A DNA stretch of 64,000 nt, taken from the NCBI GenBank assembly GCA_964035575.1, contig OZ037837.1, positions 1,736,001 through 1,800,000 of the forward strand. Direction: 5' to 3'. This document shows, in pieces, positions 20,721 to 30,878 of the stretch. Source of the stretch: Rhynchopus sp. YZ270_cl-10. Taxonomy: Eukaryota > Euglenozoa > Diplonemea > Diplonemida > Diplonemidae. The notes beneath the pieces were generated by a model that was given only the letters and a program-made list of their open reading frames with translations, ran no database searches and was not told the DNA's origin. Within the stretch, counting starts at the first letter, position 1. The number at the start of each line of letters is the position of its first letter. Both the position numbers and the translations under genes were made by a program.

Positions 20721-20946
20721 TTTCAACCAAATTTTACCCTACCTATAGACTTCAAGGTCATATATCGTCTGCAGGTGAGGAGGCTGTCTTGTAAACCCGC
20801 AAAGAAGATGTGTGTACAGGAGCTACCCCAGAAAAAGAGCAAACGATAACGCCGTTTTTCTGCTTGCTAATGTGCTTTTCCCTCACCCCACACACACAAC
20901 ACCCACCAAGAAACAGAGAGACACACAAAAGTATAATAACAAAGAA

Positions 20947-21732
20947 ATGGAACTCACGGTTCGCACCTTTGGGAATAGGCAGTATGTGATTGAGGTGGGT
21001 GAGGATGACACAACGGAGAAGTTGCGGGAGAAGGTGGCGTCTGCAACGGGGTTGTGCGAAGACGACTTTCACATGGAGTTTGGAGGGGAGGAAGTGGAGG
21101 ACATCACGCAGCTGAGTGCTGGAGACACAGTTGTGCTGACGGAGGCGAAGGCGAAGAAGTACGAAGCCATTGCAGCACTTCACGCATTGGGTGAGAGAGA
21201 CATCACAGCAGCAAGGTTAGATATGGTGATGGATGCGGAGGTGGCCACCTTGCTGCTGCAGGCAGAAGTTGCGACTCGGATTACTGACGACTTCTTCCAA
21301 CACAGTGAAGTAACGACCATTGATTTCAGCAACGTCTCTGTTGTGGATGTGATTGGGAAGGGCTTCCTCTGTCACTGCACAGATTTGACGGCAGTAGACC
21401 TGAGCGGGTTGTCTGCACTCACCAGGATTGAGAATCATTTCCTATGTTGGTGTACAGCTTTGACAACAGTAAACCTCACTGGCTTGCGTGCAGTCACCAC
21501 AATTGGCGAACGCTTTATGTATCAGTGCACTGCTTTGACAACAGTCGACCTCAGCAGCTTGCAGGCAGTCACCACAATCGGTAGTGATAGTCTGGCTTGT
21601 TGCACAGCACTCACAACAGTTGACATGAGTGGCATGTCTGCACTCACGAGGATTGAGGATGGTTTCTTATCTGCGTGTCCAGCTTTGACAACAGTGAATC
21701 TCACTGGCGTGAGTGTACGTTGGCACACTTGA
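20947..21732 (+). CDS. Truncated ubiquitin-like/LRR paralogue 3
   Basis: A 261-residue protein with an intact ubiquitin-like domain and linker, then about six LRR units. After TTVNLTG the frame runs straight into the shared downstream segment and stops (VSVRWHT). The remaining repeats, the LGTCSYVVLYHV motif and the membrane tail are missing through an internal deletion. The protein, if made, would be soluble. The ATG at 20,947 is chosen because its flank matches the paralogues; an upstream in-frame extension begins at a non-ATG codon. The deletion point reads GTGAGTG, which also resembles a splice donor, so hidden splicing to a distant exon cannot be excluded. Confidence 0.75.
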   Translation: MELTVRTFGNRQYVIEVGEDDTTEKLREKVASATGLCEDDFHMEFGGEEVEDITQLSAGDTVVLTEAKAKKYEAIAALHALGERDITAARLDMVMDAEVATLLLQAEVATRITDDFFQHSEVTTIDFSNVSVVDVIGKGFLCHCTDLTAVDLSGLSALTRIENHFLCWCTALTTVNLTGLRAVTTIGERFMYQCTALTTVDLSSLQAVTTIGSDSLACCTALTTVDMSGMSALTRIEDGFLSACPALTTVNLTGVSVRWHT

Positions 21733-21935
21733 CTAATCGACACAAGGTGGTATCTGCACGTGAGATGTGCATTAGGAGTTGAGACGGAGAGAAGTGCACA
21801 GTCTGGGTGAGGACGATACCCCAACTGCGGACATACGACGGAAGGTGGCGTCTGCAGCAGCGTTGTGCGAAGACGGCTTTGGCATGAGCTTCGGAGGAAG
21901 GTCCTGTACGATGCAACAAACAACAAACGACGGCA
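21733..21935 (+). pseudogene. Downstream remnant of a ubiquitin-like domain (copy 3)
   Basis: Third copy of the shared downstream segment, ending at about 21,935 with ACAACAAACGACGG. There it joins repeat material also present at 15,451-15,510. Confidence 0.7.
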
Positions 21936-22240
21936 ATTTTCGTTTTTATTCGCTTTCTTTTCTTCTTCCTCACACTTTGTTACTGTGAAGAAAAATATTT
22001 TCGTTTCCCTCCCTCCCTCCCAATTTTGTGTCTTTTGCTTCAGTGTTCCATGCGTAGGGTCCGTAGCTGGCCTTAGTGGACCTGAACCAACCTCCTTCAA
22101 CCTTGGTCTTGATTTATCTCCTCTACTTTAGCAGCAAAAATCCTGCACTCCCTAGTCCCATCCTAGTCGGGTTTTCCTGGATGCGCAGGAAAAATGACTG
22201 AGGAGTGTTGGTGGTTCCGTGACGCCACAGAGCCGAAACC
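21936..22240 (+). repeat. Dispersed intergenic repeat with serial hairpins, copy 3 (partial)
   Basis: 21,940-21,995 matches 15,451-15,510. 22,171-22,234 matches 15,538-15,602, with the TTTTCCTG/CAGGAAAA hairpin followed by ATGACTGAGGAGTGTTGGTG. The intervening part differs. Confidence 0.6.
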
Positions 22241-22766
22241 CTGTACAGACGAGCATTTAATTACCAGACCCCCAATCCTTAGTATGCATACTGTCCCCAC
22301 TCCTCTTATGCCTTTTAAAACAAACACAAAACACAAAATAGCAAAAACAAAGAGTACAAAACACAACAAAAAGCATCCACAAACCCCCCCCTTATGTTTT
22401 GTCACTCCACAATTCTTCACCACTTCCTGACCTGTATTCCAAAAATATATCCGTTTCGCTTGATCAGATCTCGACCGTTTGTTGCATTGCACGCTTCCAC
22501 ACTCCATGTTTGGCCAGGGCCTCTCCAGCGCGTCAGTTCCAAAAAAAACCCCCCCCTACCCCTCACCTCTATAGCATATTGAAATCGTAACACCTCAACA
22601 ACCCACCTCTCTCTCATTTTTTTTTACCTCTCCTTTTGGTGAATGAAACACCAAGGCTTCGATTTACTAAAGAAACCTCGCGCGATAAACTGGTTTACCT
22701 TATAAAACATTTCTTCTTTTTTTTTTTAAAACCCCCCTTTTCGTTGCATTGTGATCAAAATAAATA
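22241..22766. other. Upstream region of the DUF4116-type gene
   Basis: A- and C-rich non-coding sequence. No clear acceptor lies close to the ATG; a T-run at about 22,713-22,725 is the nearest pyrimidine tract. No gene is seen. Confidence 0.4.
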
Positions 22767-23633
22767 ATGGATGACAGCTCCAGCTCCCGCTCTCACTCCC
22801 GCTCCCGCTCGATCTCCAGCTCTGAGGAGAGGAGAGAAAACGAAGCAAACCCCGATACAGACGTGGACCAGACACATGACACCCTCCTTGGCGAGCCTTA
22901 TCCCATCGAGGTGCGCATACCACACTTACCACACTTAGAGCAAAGCTTTGTTCACATGGTGTCGGCTTCAGAGACTGTAGGAGGCCTGCGCGAGGCTATC
23001 ACACAGCAGACCCCTTTCAATGGCGTGGACATTTCGTTGTGTCTCGGATCTACGGCGGACGGCACCACCTCGCAGGCCCTGGATGATGATGCGACCCTGC
23101 TCCGTTCGGTCGCCCCTGTTAACAGTTGTGTGTGTGTTGCGTACTCCAATAAGAAAATTTTGAAGCGGATGACCGAAGAAGTGAAGCAGGGGAGAAAGCT
23201 GCGTGACTGTCCAGACTGGGCGAAGCAGGACGATACCATAGTGCGGACCGCAGTGGAGCAGCACGGTGCATCGCTCGGGTATGCGTGCAGGGCGTTGCGC
23301 GCGTCTAAGTCTATCGTCCTCCTCGCTGTCACGCAAGACAGCGCTGCCCTCAAATACGCCGCACCGTCACTCAGAAACGATCCCGACGTGATAGCTGCGG
23401 TGCAAAAGGCAGAAATAGAAGAAGCGTCACTACTAGATACAGAAAGCACGCCAGCAACGCGAGAAAGAGAATTCCCGGAAAATGACAAAGATGGTGATAA
23501 AGCAACCCCTCTCGAGTCCAAAGAACCCGAAAAACAGAGTGAAGAAACACTGAAAAACGCCCAAATATGCGCTTCGAATCCCACACCGTCGCTCGGAAGC
23601 GAGCCAGATGTGATGGCTTCTCAAAAGGAATAA
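22767..23633 (+). CDS. Ser/Arg-rich, ubiquitin-like and DUF4116-type protein
   Basis: A 288-residue protein. Residues 1-30 are a serine/arginine-rich tail (SSSSRSHSRSRS). Residues 48-130 look like a ubiquitin-like fold (YPIEVRIP, ETVGGLREAITQQ, CLGS..DGTTSQALDDDATL). Residues 145-215 contain two repeats of the DUF4116 pattern (DDTIVRTAVEQHGASLGYA, then SIVLLAVTQDSAALKYA followed by LRNDPDVIAAVQK). The rest is acidic and disordered. DUF4116 repeats are abundant in protists and giant viruses and have no known biochemical role. Fusion to a ubiquitin-like fold suggests an adaptor in ubiquitin-type signalling (inference). Confidence 0.75.
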   Translation: MDDSSSSRSHSRSRSISSSEERRENEANPDTDVDQTHDTLLGEPYPIEVRIPHLPHLEQSFVHMVSASETVGGLREAITQQTPFNGVDISLCLGSTADGTTSQALDDDATLLRSVAPVNSCVCVAYSNKKILKRMTEEVKQGRKLRDCPDWAKQDDTIVRTAVEQHGASLGYACRALRASKSIVLLAVTQDSAALKYAAPSLRNDPDVIAAVQKAEIEEASLLDTESTPATREREFPENDKDGDKATPLESKEPEKQSEETLKNAQICASNPTPSLGSEPDVMASQKE

Positions 23634-24020
23634 ACAGAAGCATCACCACCGATAGCAATTACAGAAGAAGGGACTCCAGAAGCGCGAGAAGCAAGAGAAT
23701 CCCCGGAAGATGACAAAAAATGGTGAGGAGGAAGCCACCCCTCTCGAGACCACAGAACCCGACGCAAAAACTTGAGTGAGGAAAACACCCTGAAAGACGG
23801 TGTCCAAATTGTGTGCCTCGAAAGCCCACCACCGTCGCTCAGAAGCGATCCAGATGCAGCAGCTGTGCAACAGGCGGAAAATAGAAGAACCTCCAGAAAT
23901 TTTCAAACTCGCAAACCCGGGTAGCAACTTCCGCCAAACGCCGCAAGATGCAACCCAAACTCGGTTCAAAATTAGGCGATGTGACGAGAAATCTAGATAC
24001 TATTCCTGTGTTGAAAAAGT
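23634..24020 (+). pseudogene. Decayed tandem copies of the DUF4116 gene 3' part
   Basis: Two diverged, frame-broken repeats of the preceding coding region. GGGACTCCAGAAGCGCGAGA and CGACGGTGTCCAAATTG-like stretches mirror the acidic tail. TCGCTCAGAAGCGATCCAGA and GCAGCTGTGCAACAGGCGGA mirror the DPDVIAAVQKAE segment. It shows past tandem expansion of the gene's C-terminal unit. Confidence 0.6.
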
Positions 24021-24346
24021 GTAAAGTCGTCGAAAAAACAAGATGTGAAAAAAGGGTCGGGAAAAGATGTGGAGGTTCGTTTGTGTATGTTGTGGGGGAA
24101 GAGACGCGATACGTTGGGTAGGGAGCAAAAAAGCAAGAATTTATTCTGCTGAAAATAAGGTGATTTTTGTGTCCCTGTCCATCCTCCCCCCCCCTCCCCT
24201 TCCAACCTTCAGCTCCGCTGAAGTGGTGCTCCTCAAGAATCAAAAAAAGGGTATAAGCATTCATTTTTGGAATAGTATTATCTAGCTCTCTCAAGGCATA
24301 GCCACAGCTCCTTACCTTCGTACTTGAGAGAAGGTTTATATTTGGG
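24021..24346. other. Intergenic, no gene seen
   Basis: AT-rich spacer with a C-rich tract at about 24,186-24,200. Nothing is recognised. Confidence 0.5.
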
Positions 24347-24440
24347 AGCGTCCGCGAAAGACCCCCCCCTAAAGCTAACATCCATGCTTATTGGTATTTC
24401 ACTAATTAAAATTTTGGTATTTTATAAGATTTTTTTTTAC

Positions 24441-25288
24441 AATGAACTCAGAGTTAAGTTTCTGAGTTCATTAAAAAAAAAATCGGTGAAAAATTCCGAG
24501 TAGGTATTAATTTAGATAGGAAAAGCTATGTCAGCAGCTATGTGTCCCCTTATTTTACCTGTAAATACTAAGGATATAGGAAGGAATTCACTAATATCTG
24601 TCTCTAAACCCATTATCAAAAAGGGGGGGAGGAAAGGGGGGTGGAGGCTTGTCGCCCCCTCCGAACACTCTAAATAGAGCGCGAAAGAGCTTCACGCTCC
24701 GGGTCGTCTGCGGCGATGTCGACTTTCTCGCAGAAAACCCCCTTTTTTGAGTGACCCTATTGACCTCCGTGATGAGTCTCTCCAAGAGTTGCAGACAATT
24801 GTCCGCCTGTTCCTCCTCTTCCTCCTCCGTCTCGCTGTCACTGTCCTGAGGGTGTCGCTGATGCAACTACAGGAGTAGTAAACGGCGGACACCCCTTTTC
24901 TCCTGGTGGTTGTCTTCTGCATATGGAGGGACATATGCTTCGAGCTACACACCTCGCGCATCCAGCTCCTCGCGCCCCACCCTTTGCCCCCCTGCCAGTG
25001 GACCCCTGCATACACCTGCAGCTCGGCGAAGTTTTTTAGGCCTCGGAAAGGCCGGGTTTTCAGCTCCTGAGCGAATGCTTTGGCTGGTGATTACATTTCC
25101 CCCTGTTGTGTTGTTTGGTGGTTATATGGGTGTTTGTGAGGATTTCCTTGTATATCCTTAGTATTTACAGGTAAAATAAGGGGACACATAGCTGTTGACA
25201 TAGCTTTTCCTATCTAAATTAATACCTACTCGGAATTTTTCACCGATTTTTTTTTTAATGAACTCAGAAACTTAACTCTGAGTTCATT
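24441..25288. mobile_element. MITE with palindromic AATGAACTCAG ends
   Basis: About 848 bp with inverted repeats of roughly 150 bp. Each end starts with a palindrome (AATGAACTCAGA...TCTGAGTTCATT) followed by TCGGTGAAAAATTCCGAGTAG and TAAATACTAAGGATAT on the left. The central part (24,600-25,140) has short frames but no recognised protein. Superfamily unknown. Confidence 0.8.
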
Positions 25289-25289
25289 T

Positions 25290-25689
25290 ATAGGGGAGCC
25301 TATACCGGTAATTTTGGCTCCTTTTGATTTTAAATTGAAATTTCTAAGTCTTTTTTGACCTACGACCCCGGCAATGCATTTTTTGGGACTCTGTGGACTC
25401 AACTGAGCAAAAATTTAGACAAAATGCTGCCCGTTGGCACATTTAAACGCACATTTTGTTGAAAATTGTCATTTTACACTGGATTTGCCTTTGCCATTTT
25501 CAGTTTTTTTGCAGATTTTTTTCAAAAAAAAAATTGAAGAAAAAAGGCTCAAAAGTGCCTGAAACCCGGCGGAAAGTGATTTTTGGTGAGGTATATAGGG
25601 TAGTTTCATCTATTTTTGGGGTTTTTTGCCGAAAGGCGCCAAATTTTCCGAGCCAAATGAAGGAATAGCCGATGCATAGGCTCCCCTAT
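25290..25689. mobile_element. 400-bp MITE, ATAGGGGAGCCTAT ends
   Basis: Ends ATAGGGGAGCCTAT and ATAGGCTCCCCTAT, flanked by CATTT on both sides (25,285-25,289 and 25,690-25,694), a 5-bp target duplication. It inserted exactly at the edge of the preceding MITE. Non-coding. Confidence 0.75.
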
Positions 25690-26036
25690 CATTTAAAAAA
25701 AAAAGGGTGAAAGTCAAATGTATACACATATACACAGGGTTATAGTCAGATCTATACACTCATTGTATATACAATTGTCAATTGTACATACAATTGTATA
25801 GAAATTGTATAGATCTGACTATTTGATGTACAATCCCAACTTTTTTTATAGTCAGATCTATACAATTTATGTACAATCCCAGTATACACTAGGTCGTACA
25901 CAAATCCCTACCCATAGTGGAAAACAGTTTAGAGTACACCCACCCACCTACCCACCTACCCACACACACACCCACCCCTACAGGACTATACACAAAAAAT
26001 GGAAATTGGGTTTCGCACACCCGATTTTTCTCAGAA

Positions 26037-27269
26037 GTCAGTCACTGCTATTGCCATTTAACCCAGGGAGCATAGCTAGTGCAAGAAATTCGACTTTGGA
26101 AACCTTCCGGAAAGTCTGTCCTCTGCTTGCGGAGGACTAGACACAAGAAAATATTGCGTTCCCCCAGAAAACCAGCGCACATTTCACACTCCTTGTGGGT
26201 GGTCTTGTTGCCTTTTCCTCATAGTAATTTTGGCCCAGGCATGCTCTTAAAGCATGACAATTTAGTGTGTATGGGGCAGGGTGTTGTTTTGTTCTGAATT
26301 CTCTTTGTTATAACATCTAAGTCAATCGCGGGTGGTGGTTTGTGTAGCGTGAGGCACTCTTTTTAGCAAACTTCCTGCGGCTGCTAAAGTGTTATTTCTT
26401 CGGATTTAACAACGTACAGCGTAACATAGTGGTTTCGCCTGGTCGACACAACCTTTGATAGATACGGGATAACCAACCCCCTTCGACCCCTCGTGGGTTC
26501 ACTGAACAAGCCCTCGTGGTAGTTAAACGCGATTGACATTTACATTCCTAGAGATGAAAGAACAAGATAACACTTCTGTACCCGCGCATCAAAATTGTGG
26601 AAAACTTTGCACCCCAAACACCCTCAACAACGCCCGCCAAAAGGCGCCCCTTGTTTCTGGGAGTTGTTCTCATGTTTGATACCTGCACAGCGGGCATTCC
26701 TCTGAGTCCAACGCATGTTTGGCCTGTCTGCGGCGTTGTACTTCAGGTACACGAAGACAGGGTCTGGTGGTAAATTTTGCGTAGTGTCGCATTCCCTCAT
26801 GTGTGGGTCACTCACACTTGCCGTCATGTGCCACTGCGTGGGTTTGGGAATTTGGGTACCTGGGTACAGGATATTTGTTGTGAAAGACATCTTCCACCAT
26901 GCATTGAGGAGGGTAAGACAGTGCTCGCATTTTACTTGAAATCATTACAACATTTAACTTCTCCACGGGGGTCTTGGGCCGTTCATTCGGTTATACCTTG
27001 ACTAGCGGCAGAGGCCTTTTAGGACTCTATAACTCCGATATTCCCGAACGGAGGCACACTTTGTGTGTTACTACGACCTGGCAATTTCCAGCAGTAGGTT
27101 AAGTAATGTTTTCTTGTGAATTGTTGGATCATTATCTCCTCAGTGCATGAATGCCCCACGCGACGGACACTTTTGTGTTTGTCAAGTGGACTGTCTGGTC
27201 ACTTCTCAGTGACTGGCGGGTTGGCTGTGGTTGCTCTTTCACGACTTTTATCCTTGTATCCAGTGTACC
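26037..27269 (+). repeat. Shared non-coding core, copy 1
   Basis: Begins GTCAGTCACTGCTATTGCC and ends TTGTATCCAGTGTACC. It aligns along its length with 28,585-29,761 and, with more decay, with 54,217-55,155. Only frames shorter than 90 codons are present, and they are not kept among copies, so it is probably not protein-coding. Confidence 0.8.
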
Positions 27270-27271
27270 GT

Positions 27272-27506
27272 GTACCTGGGTACCTGGGTACCTGGGTACC
27301 TGGGTACCTGGGTACCTGGGTACCTGGGTACCTGGGTACCTGGGTACCTGGGTACCTGGGTACCTGGGTACCTGGGTACCTGGGTACCTGGGTACCTGGG
27401 TACCTGGGTACCTGGGTACCTGGGTACCTGGGTACCTGGGTACCTGGGTACCTGGGTACCTGGGTACCTGGGTACCTGGGTACCTGGGTACCTGGGTACC
27501 TGGGTA
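27272..27506. repeat. GGTACCTG satellite, about 29 units
   Basis: Perfect 8-bp tandem array (GGTACCTG)n over 235 bp. Short seeds of the same unit occur at about 26,860, 29,370 and 55,152-55,195, each in or at the end of the shared core. The array therefore probably grew from the core's own sequence. All frames through it are open only because of the repeat. Confidence 0.95.
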
Positions 27507-27891
27507 TGGCGTGTACAATCTCCCTCGAGTGTACAATCCAAAAATTGTATAGATCTGACTTTTGTATAGTCAAATCTATACAATTTGTGTACGACCTAGT
27601 GTATACTGGGATTGTACATAAATTGTATAGATCTGACTATAAAAAAAGTTGGGATTGTACATCAAATAGTCAGATCTATACAATTTCTATACAATTGTAT
27701 GTACAATTGACAATTGTATATACAATGAGTGTATAGATCTGACTATAACCCTGTGTATATGTGTATACATTTGACTTTCACCCAAAAAAAAATCTTATAA
27801 AATACCAAAATTTTAATTAGTGAAATACCAATAAGCATGGATGTTAGCTTTAGGGGGGGGTCTTTCGCGGACGCTGCCATTTTAGTTTTTT

Positions 27892-30081
27892 GAGAAAAGT
27901 TCGATTTCGGCCTCGAAAATACCCGTGACACCGATTTGTCACGGTACTTTGTCACGGAATTTTTTTGAAAGATTCGATTTCGTGACAAAAAAAGTTCGAT
28001 TTCGTGACAAGCCGATTTTTTCATTGACACACAAAATTCAAGTTAGTGACAAATGACTTTTTTCATTGACAAAAAAAATTTCGATTTCGTGACAAATCCA
28101 TTTTTTCATTGACAAAAAAATGTCATTGAAAAAAATGGATTTTGTCAAGGAAAAAGTCGTGACAGCCAACCCGCCAGTCACTGAAAAGTGACCAGACAGC
28201 CACTTGACAAACACAAAAGAGGCCATTCTTGAGCTGTCTAGAAACCTAAGGGCAGAGACTGAAGACACAAGGTATGATAACTTTATGATTATGCAAGACT
28301 TAGTATATCGCGAACACGGTCAGGCTTGCACGCCTCTGGCCAGAGGCCAGCCCCACTAAATGATATGCAGCAGACACTCATTGCAGATTTCATTTTCATT
28401 CGGTAAAAAATTAATGGGTGCGCAAGTTTCTATACCTAATACCCCAACCCTCACCCATACATTCCATTACACACACCAAAACAGATCGAATCCACCAGCG
28501 CATGCGACGGAAGCAGATTCAGATTGTGGTTTGATAAGCAGAGTTCGGTTATTATGGTGGTGGAAAGGGGGGTGGGAACACTTTGTCAGTCACTGCTATA
28601 GCCATTAACCAGGGAGCATAGCTAGTGCAAGAAATTCGACTTTGGAAACCTTCCGGAAAGTCTGTCCTCTGCTTCCGGAGGACTAGACACAAGAAAATAT
28701 TGTTTGTTCCCCCAGAAAACCAGTGCACAATTCACACTCCTTGTGGGTGGTCTTGTTGCCTTTTCGTCATAGTAATTTTGGCCCAGGCATGCTCTCGAAG
28801 CATGACAATTTAGTGTGTATGGGGCAGGGTGTTGTTTTGTTCTGAATTCTCTTTGTTATAACATCTAAGTCAATCGCGGGTGGTGGTTTGTGTAGCGTGA
28901 GGCACTCTTTTTAGCAAACTTCCTGCGGCTGCTAAAGTGTTATTTCTTCGGATTTAACAACGTACAGCGTAACATAGTGGTTTAGCCTGGTCGACACAAC
29001 CTTTGATAGATACGGGATAACCAACCCCCTTCGACCCCTTGTGGGTTCACTGAACAAGCCCTAGTGGTAGTTAAACGCGATTGACATTTACATTTCCTAG
29101 AGATGAAAGAACAAGATAACACTTCTGTACCCGCGCATCAAAATTGTGGAAAACTTTGCACCCCAAACACCCTCAACAACGCCCGCCAAAAGGCGCCCCT
29201 TGTTGCTGGGAGTTGGTTCTCATGTTTGATACACTGCACAGCAGGCATTCCTCTGAGTCCAACGCATGTTTGGCCTGTCTGCGGCGTTGTACTTAAGGTG
29301 CACGAAGACAGGGTCTGGTGGTAAATTTTGCGTAGTACTGCGACGTGGTACTGCGTGGGTCTGGGAACCTGGTACCTGGGTACAGGATATTTGTTGTAAA
29401 GATATCTTCCACCATGCATTGAGGAGGGTAAGACAGTGTTCGCAGTTTCTACCTGATAGCATTACACATTTAACTTCTCCACGGGGGTCTTGGGCCGTTC
29501 ATTCGGTTATACCTTGACTACCGGAAGATATTCTTGAGGCCTTTTTGGTCTCTAGAATATCCGGTCTTCCCGAACGGAGGCACACTTCGTGTGTTACTAC
29601 GACCTGGCAATTTCCAGCAGTAGGTTAAGTAATCTTTCTTGTAAATTGTTGGATCATTATCTCCTCAGTACATGCATGCCCCACGTGACTGGACACTTTT
29701 GTGTTTGTCATGTGGAGCTGTGGTTGCTCTTTCACGACTTTTATCCTTGTATCCAGTGTACCCAGTACCCAGTGCCCTGTCACGACTTTTTCCGTGACAA
29801 AAAGTTTGGTTTCCTTGACAAAATCCATTTCTGTCACGACTTCTTCCGTGACAAAAAGTTCGGTTTCCTTGACAAAATCCATTTTTTCATTGACATTTTT
29901 TTGTCACTGAATTTTTGGATTTGTCACGAAATCGAATTTTTTTTGTCAATGAAAAAATCGGTTTGTCACGAAATCGATTTTTTTTTGTCACGAAATCGAA
30001 TCTTTCAAAAAAATTCTGTGACAAAATTCCGTGACAAATCGGTGTCACGGTAATTTTCGAGGCCGAAATCGAACTTTTCTC
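27892..30081. mobile_element. Mutator-like TIR element with 9-bp target duplication
   Basis: 2190 bp. The ends GAGAAAAGTTCGATTTCGG are inverted repeats for roughly 290 bp, filled with iterated ATTTCGTGACAA units. It is flanked by TAGTTTTTT on both sides (27,883-27,891 and 30,082-30,090), a perfect 9-bp duplication as in Mutator-like elements. It carries shared core copy 2 and, at 28,160-28,215, an inverted piece of the core end seen in copy 1 (27,180-27,235). It has no transposase, so it is non-autonomous. Confidence 0.85.
28585..29761 (+). repeat. Shared non-coding core, copy 2
   Basis: Close match to 26,037-27,269 with small indels (for example a different short tract at 29,340-29,380). 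It lies inside an element whose ends are unrelated to those of copy 1. Confidence 0.8.
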
Positions 30082-30092
30082 TAGTTTTTTTT

Positions 30093-30369
30093 AACCAAAA
30101 GAAAACCGACGCAGGAGCTTTTCTTGGAACTGTTTTATTCTCCTCACCCCAACAACAACATCACATTCAGAAAAACACTGTTTTTTCGTTTGGTCGCATA
30201 CTGCGAGTTTTCCTGGATGCGCAGGAAAAATGACTGGGGAGTGTTGGTGGCTCCGTGACGCCACAGAGCCGGCACACTTCGTTGAGTGCCTCACAAAACC
30301 TAAAAATTACTTATTTGCTTTTATCTATTGTCTTCACGCTTTATCGTTGTTGTTGGGGTGGGAAATAAA
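30093..30369 (+). repeat. Dispersed intergenic repeat with serial hairpins, copy 2
   Basis: Nearly identical to 15,361-15,700 except for an internal deletion. It includes the three hairpins (30,191-30,270). It directly follows the 9-bp duplication of the preceding element, so the insertion was into or beside this repeat. Confidence 0.65.
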
Positions 30370-30779
30370 ATGAGACCACTTTTTGTGTGGTGATGCAATG
30401 CCTGCACGCACAGAGACGTTTGTACAACAATATTTTCTCCTTTTTCCCCCATATTTTTCACCCCCCCAGACCCCCCTGCAGCGTGCTTCGCACGTCAGTT
30501 ATTCAAATGTCTTTCTCCTCTCTCTCTTTCTCGCCCGATCCTATTTTCCTACCCCTGTTGATGAGAGTATGCAAAGGTACAGTGAGACAACAAACATCGG
30601 GTAAAAACACTGATAGGGTAAAAAACTAAGGTGTATTTTGGGATTTCAAAACTCTAAGGAGAGGTTTTTTTTACCTCCACCGGTGTTTGTTGTCTGACTG
30701 CAATGCATAATGCAGTCCTTTATCTAATCCCACATAGTCCACATAGCAGTTCTGGAAGAGCGGGCCACTTTTAACATAA
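30370..30779. promoter_or_regulatory. Left half of the split upstream region of the ankyrin gene
   Basis: 30,721-30,776 aligns with 59,301-59,358 upstream of the B-box gene (AATCCCACATAGTCCACA, TTCTG, CCAC.TTT.ACAT). The rest of that upstream region resumes at 56,971. This is therefore read as flanking host DNA, cut off by the 26-kb nest. No gene lies in 30,370-30,720. Confidence 0.6.
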
Positions 30780-30878
30780 TCAGTCCTATTCGTGGTCCTT
30801 TACCCCCCCCCCCTTTGGGTCGGTGAACCGGAAATTTTGGAAAAAGGGGGGTAAAATAAGGGGGGGGGGGGGGGGGGG

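Larger units (their letters stand above)
25705..27783. mobile_element. TIR element with GTATAGATCTGACTAT-type repeats
   Basis: 2079 bp. The ends GGGTGAAAGTCAAATG are inverted repeats nearly identical for about 205 bp, each packed with variants of TATAGTCAGATCTATACA and ACAATTGTA. The flanks are A-runs of 9-10 bp, so a 9-bp duplication (A9) is likely. Long TIRs with a 9-bp duplication are typical of Mutator-like elements. The inside carries the shared core (26,037-27,269) and a GGTACCTG satellite. There is no transposase. The near-identity of the ends means a young insertion. Confidence 0.8.
24347..27875. mobile_element. Outer TIR element hosting three nested insertions
   Basis: Inverted repeats of about 93 bp (24,347-24,440 and 27,784-27,875) begin AGCGTCCGCGAAAGACC and end in an A/T run. 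Almost everything between them belongs to other elements (24,441-25,288, 25,290-25,689, 25,705-27,783). This was therefore a short element that became a landing site. No transposase is seen. No clear target duplication was found. Confidence 0.8.

Noticed and set aside
27272-27506. Possible CRISPR array
   Set aside because: Direct tandem repeats of 8 bp without spacers, in a eukaryotic context.
27116-27736. Open frames encoding GTWVPGYL repeats on both strands
   Set aside because: They are produced by the 8-bp GGTACCTG satellite, which leaves several frames open by chance. No flanking coding context supports a protein.
24347-30081. LTR retrotransposon or other virus-like element
   Set aside because: The long terminal repeats here are inverted, not direct, and no gag, integrase, protease or capsid-like protein is seen. 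The elements are TIR DNA transposons.
30860-30878. Telomere-like G-rich repeats
   Set aside because: The runs are pure G without a periodic T/A unit, and both sides continue into transposons and genes.
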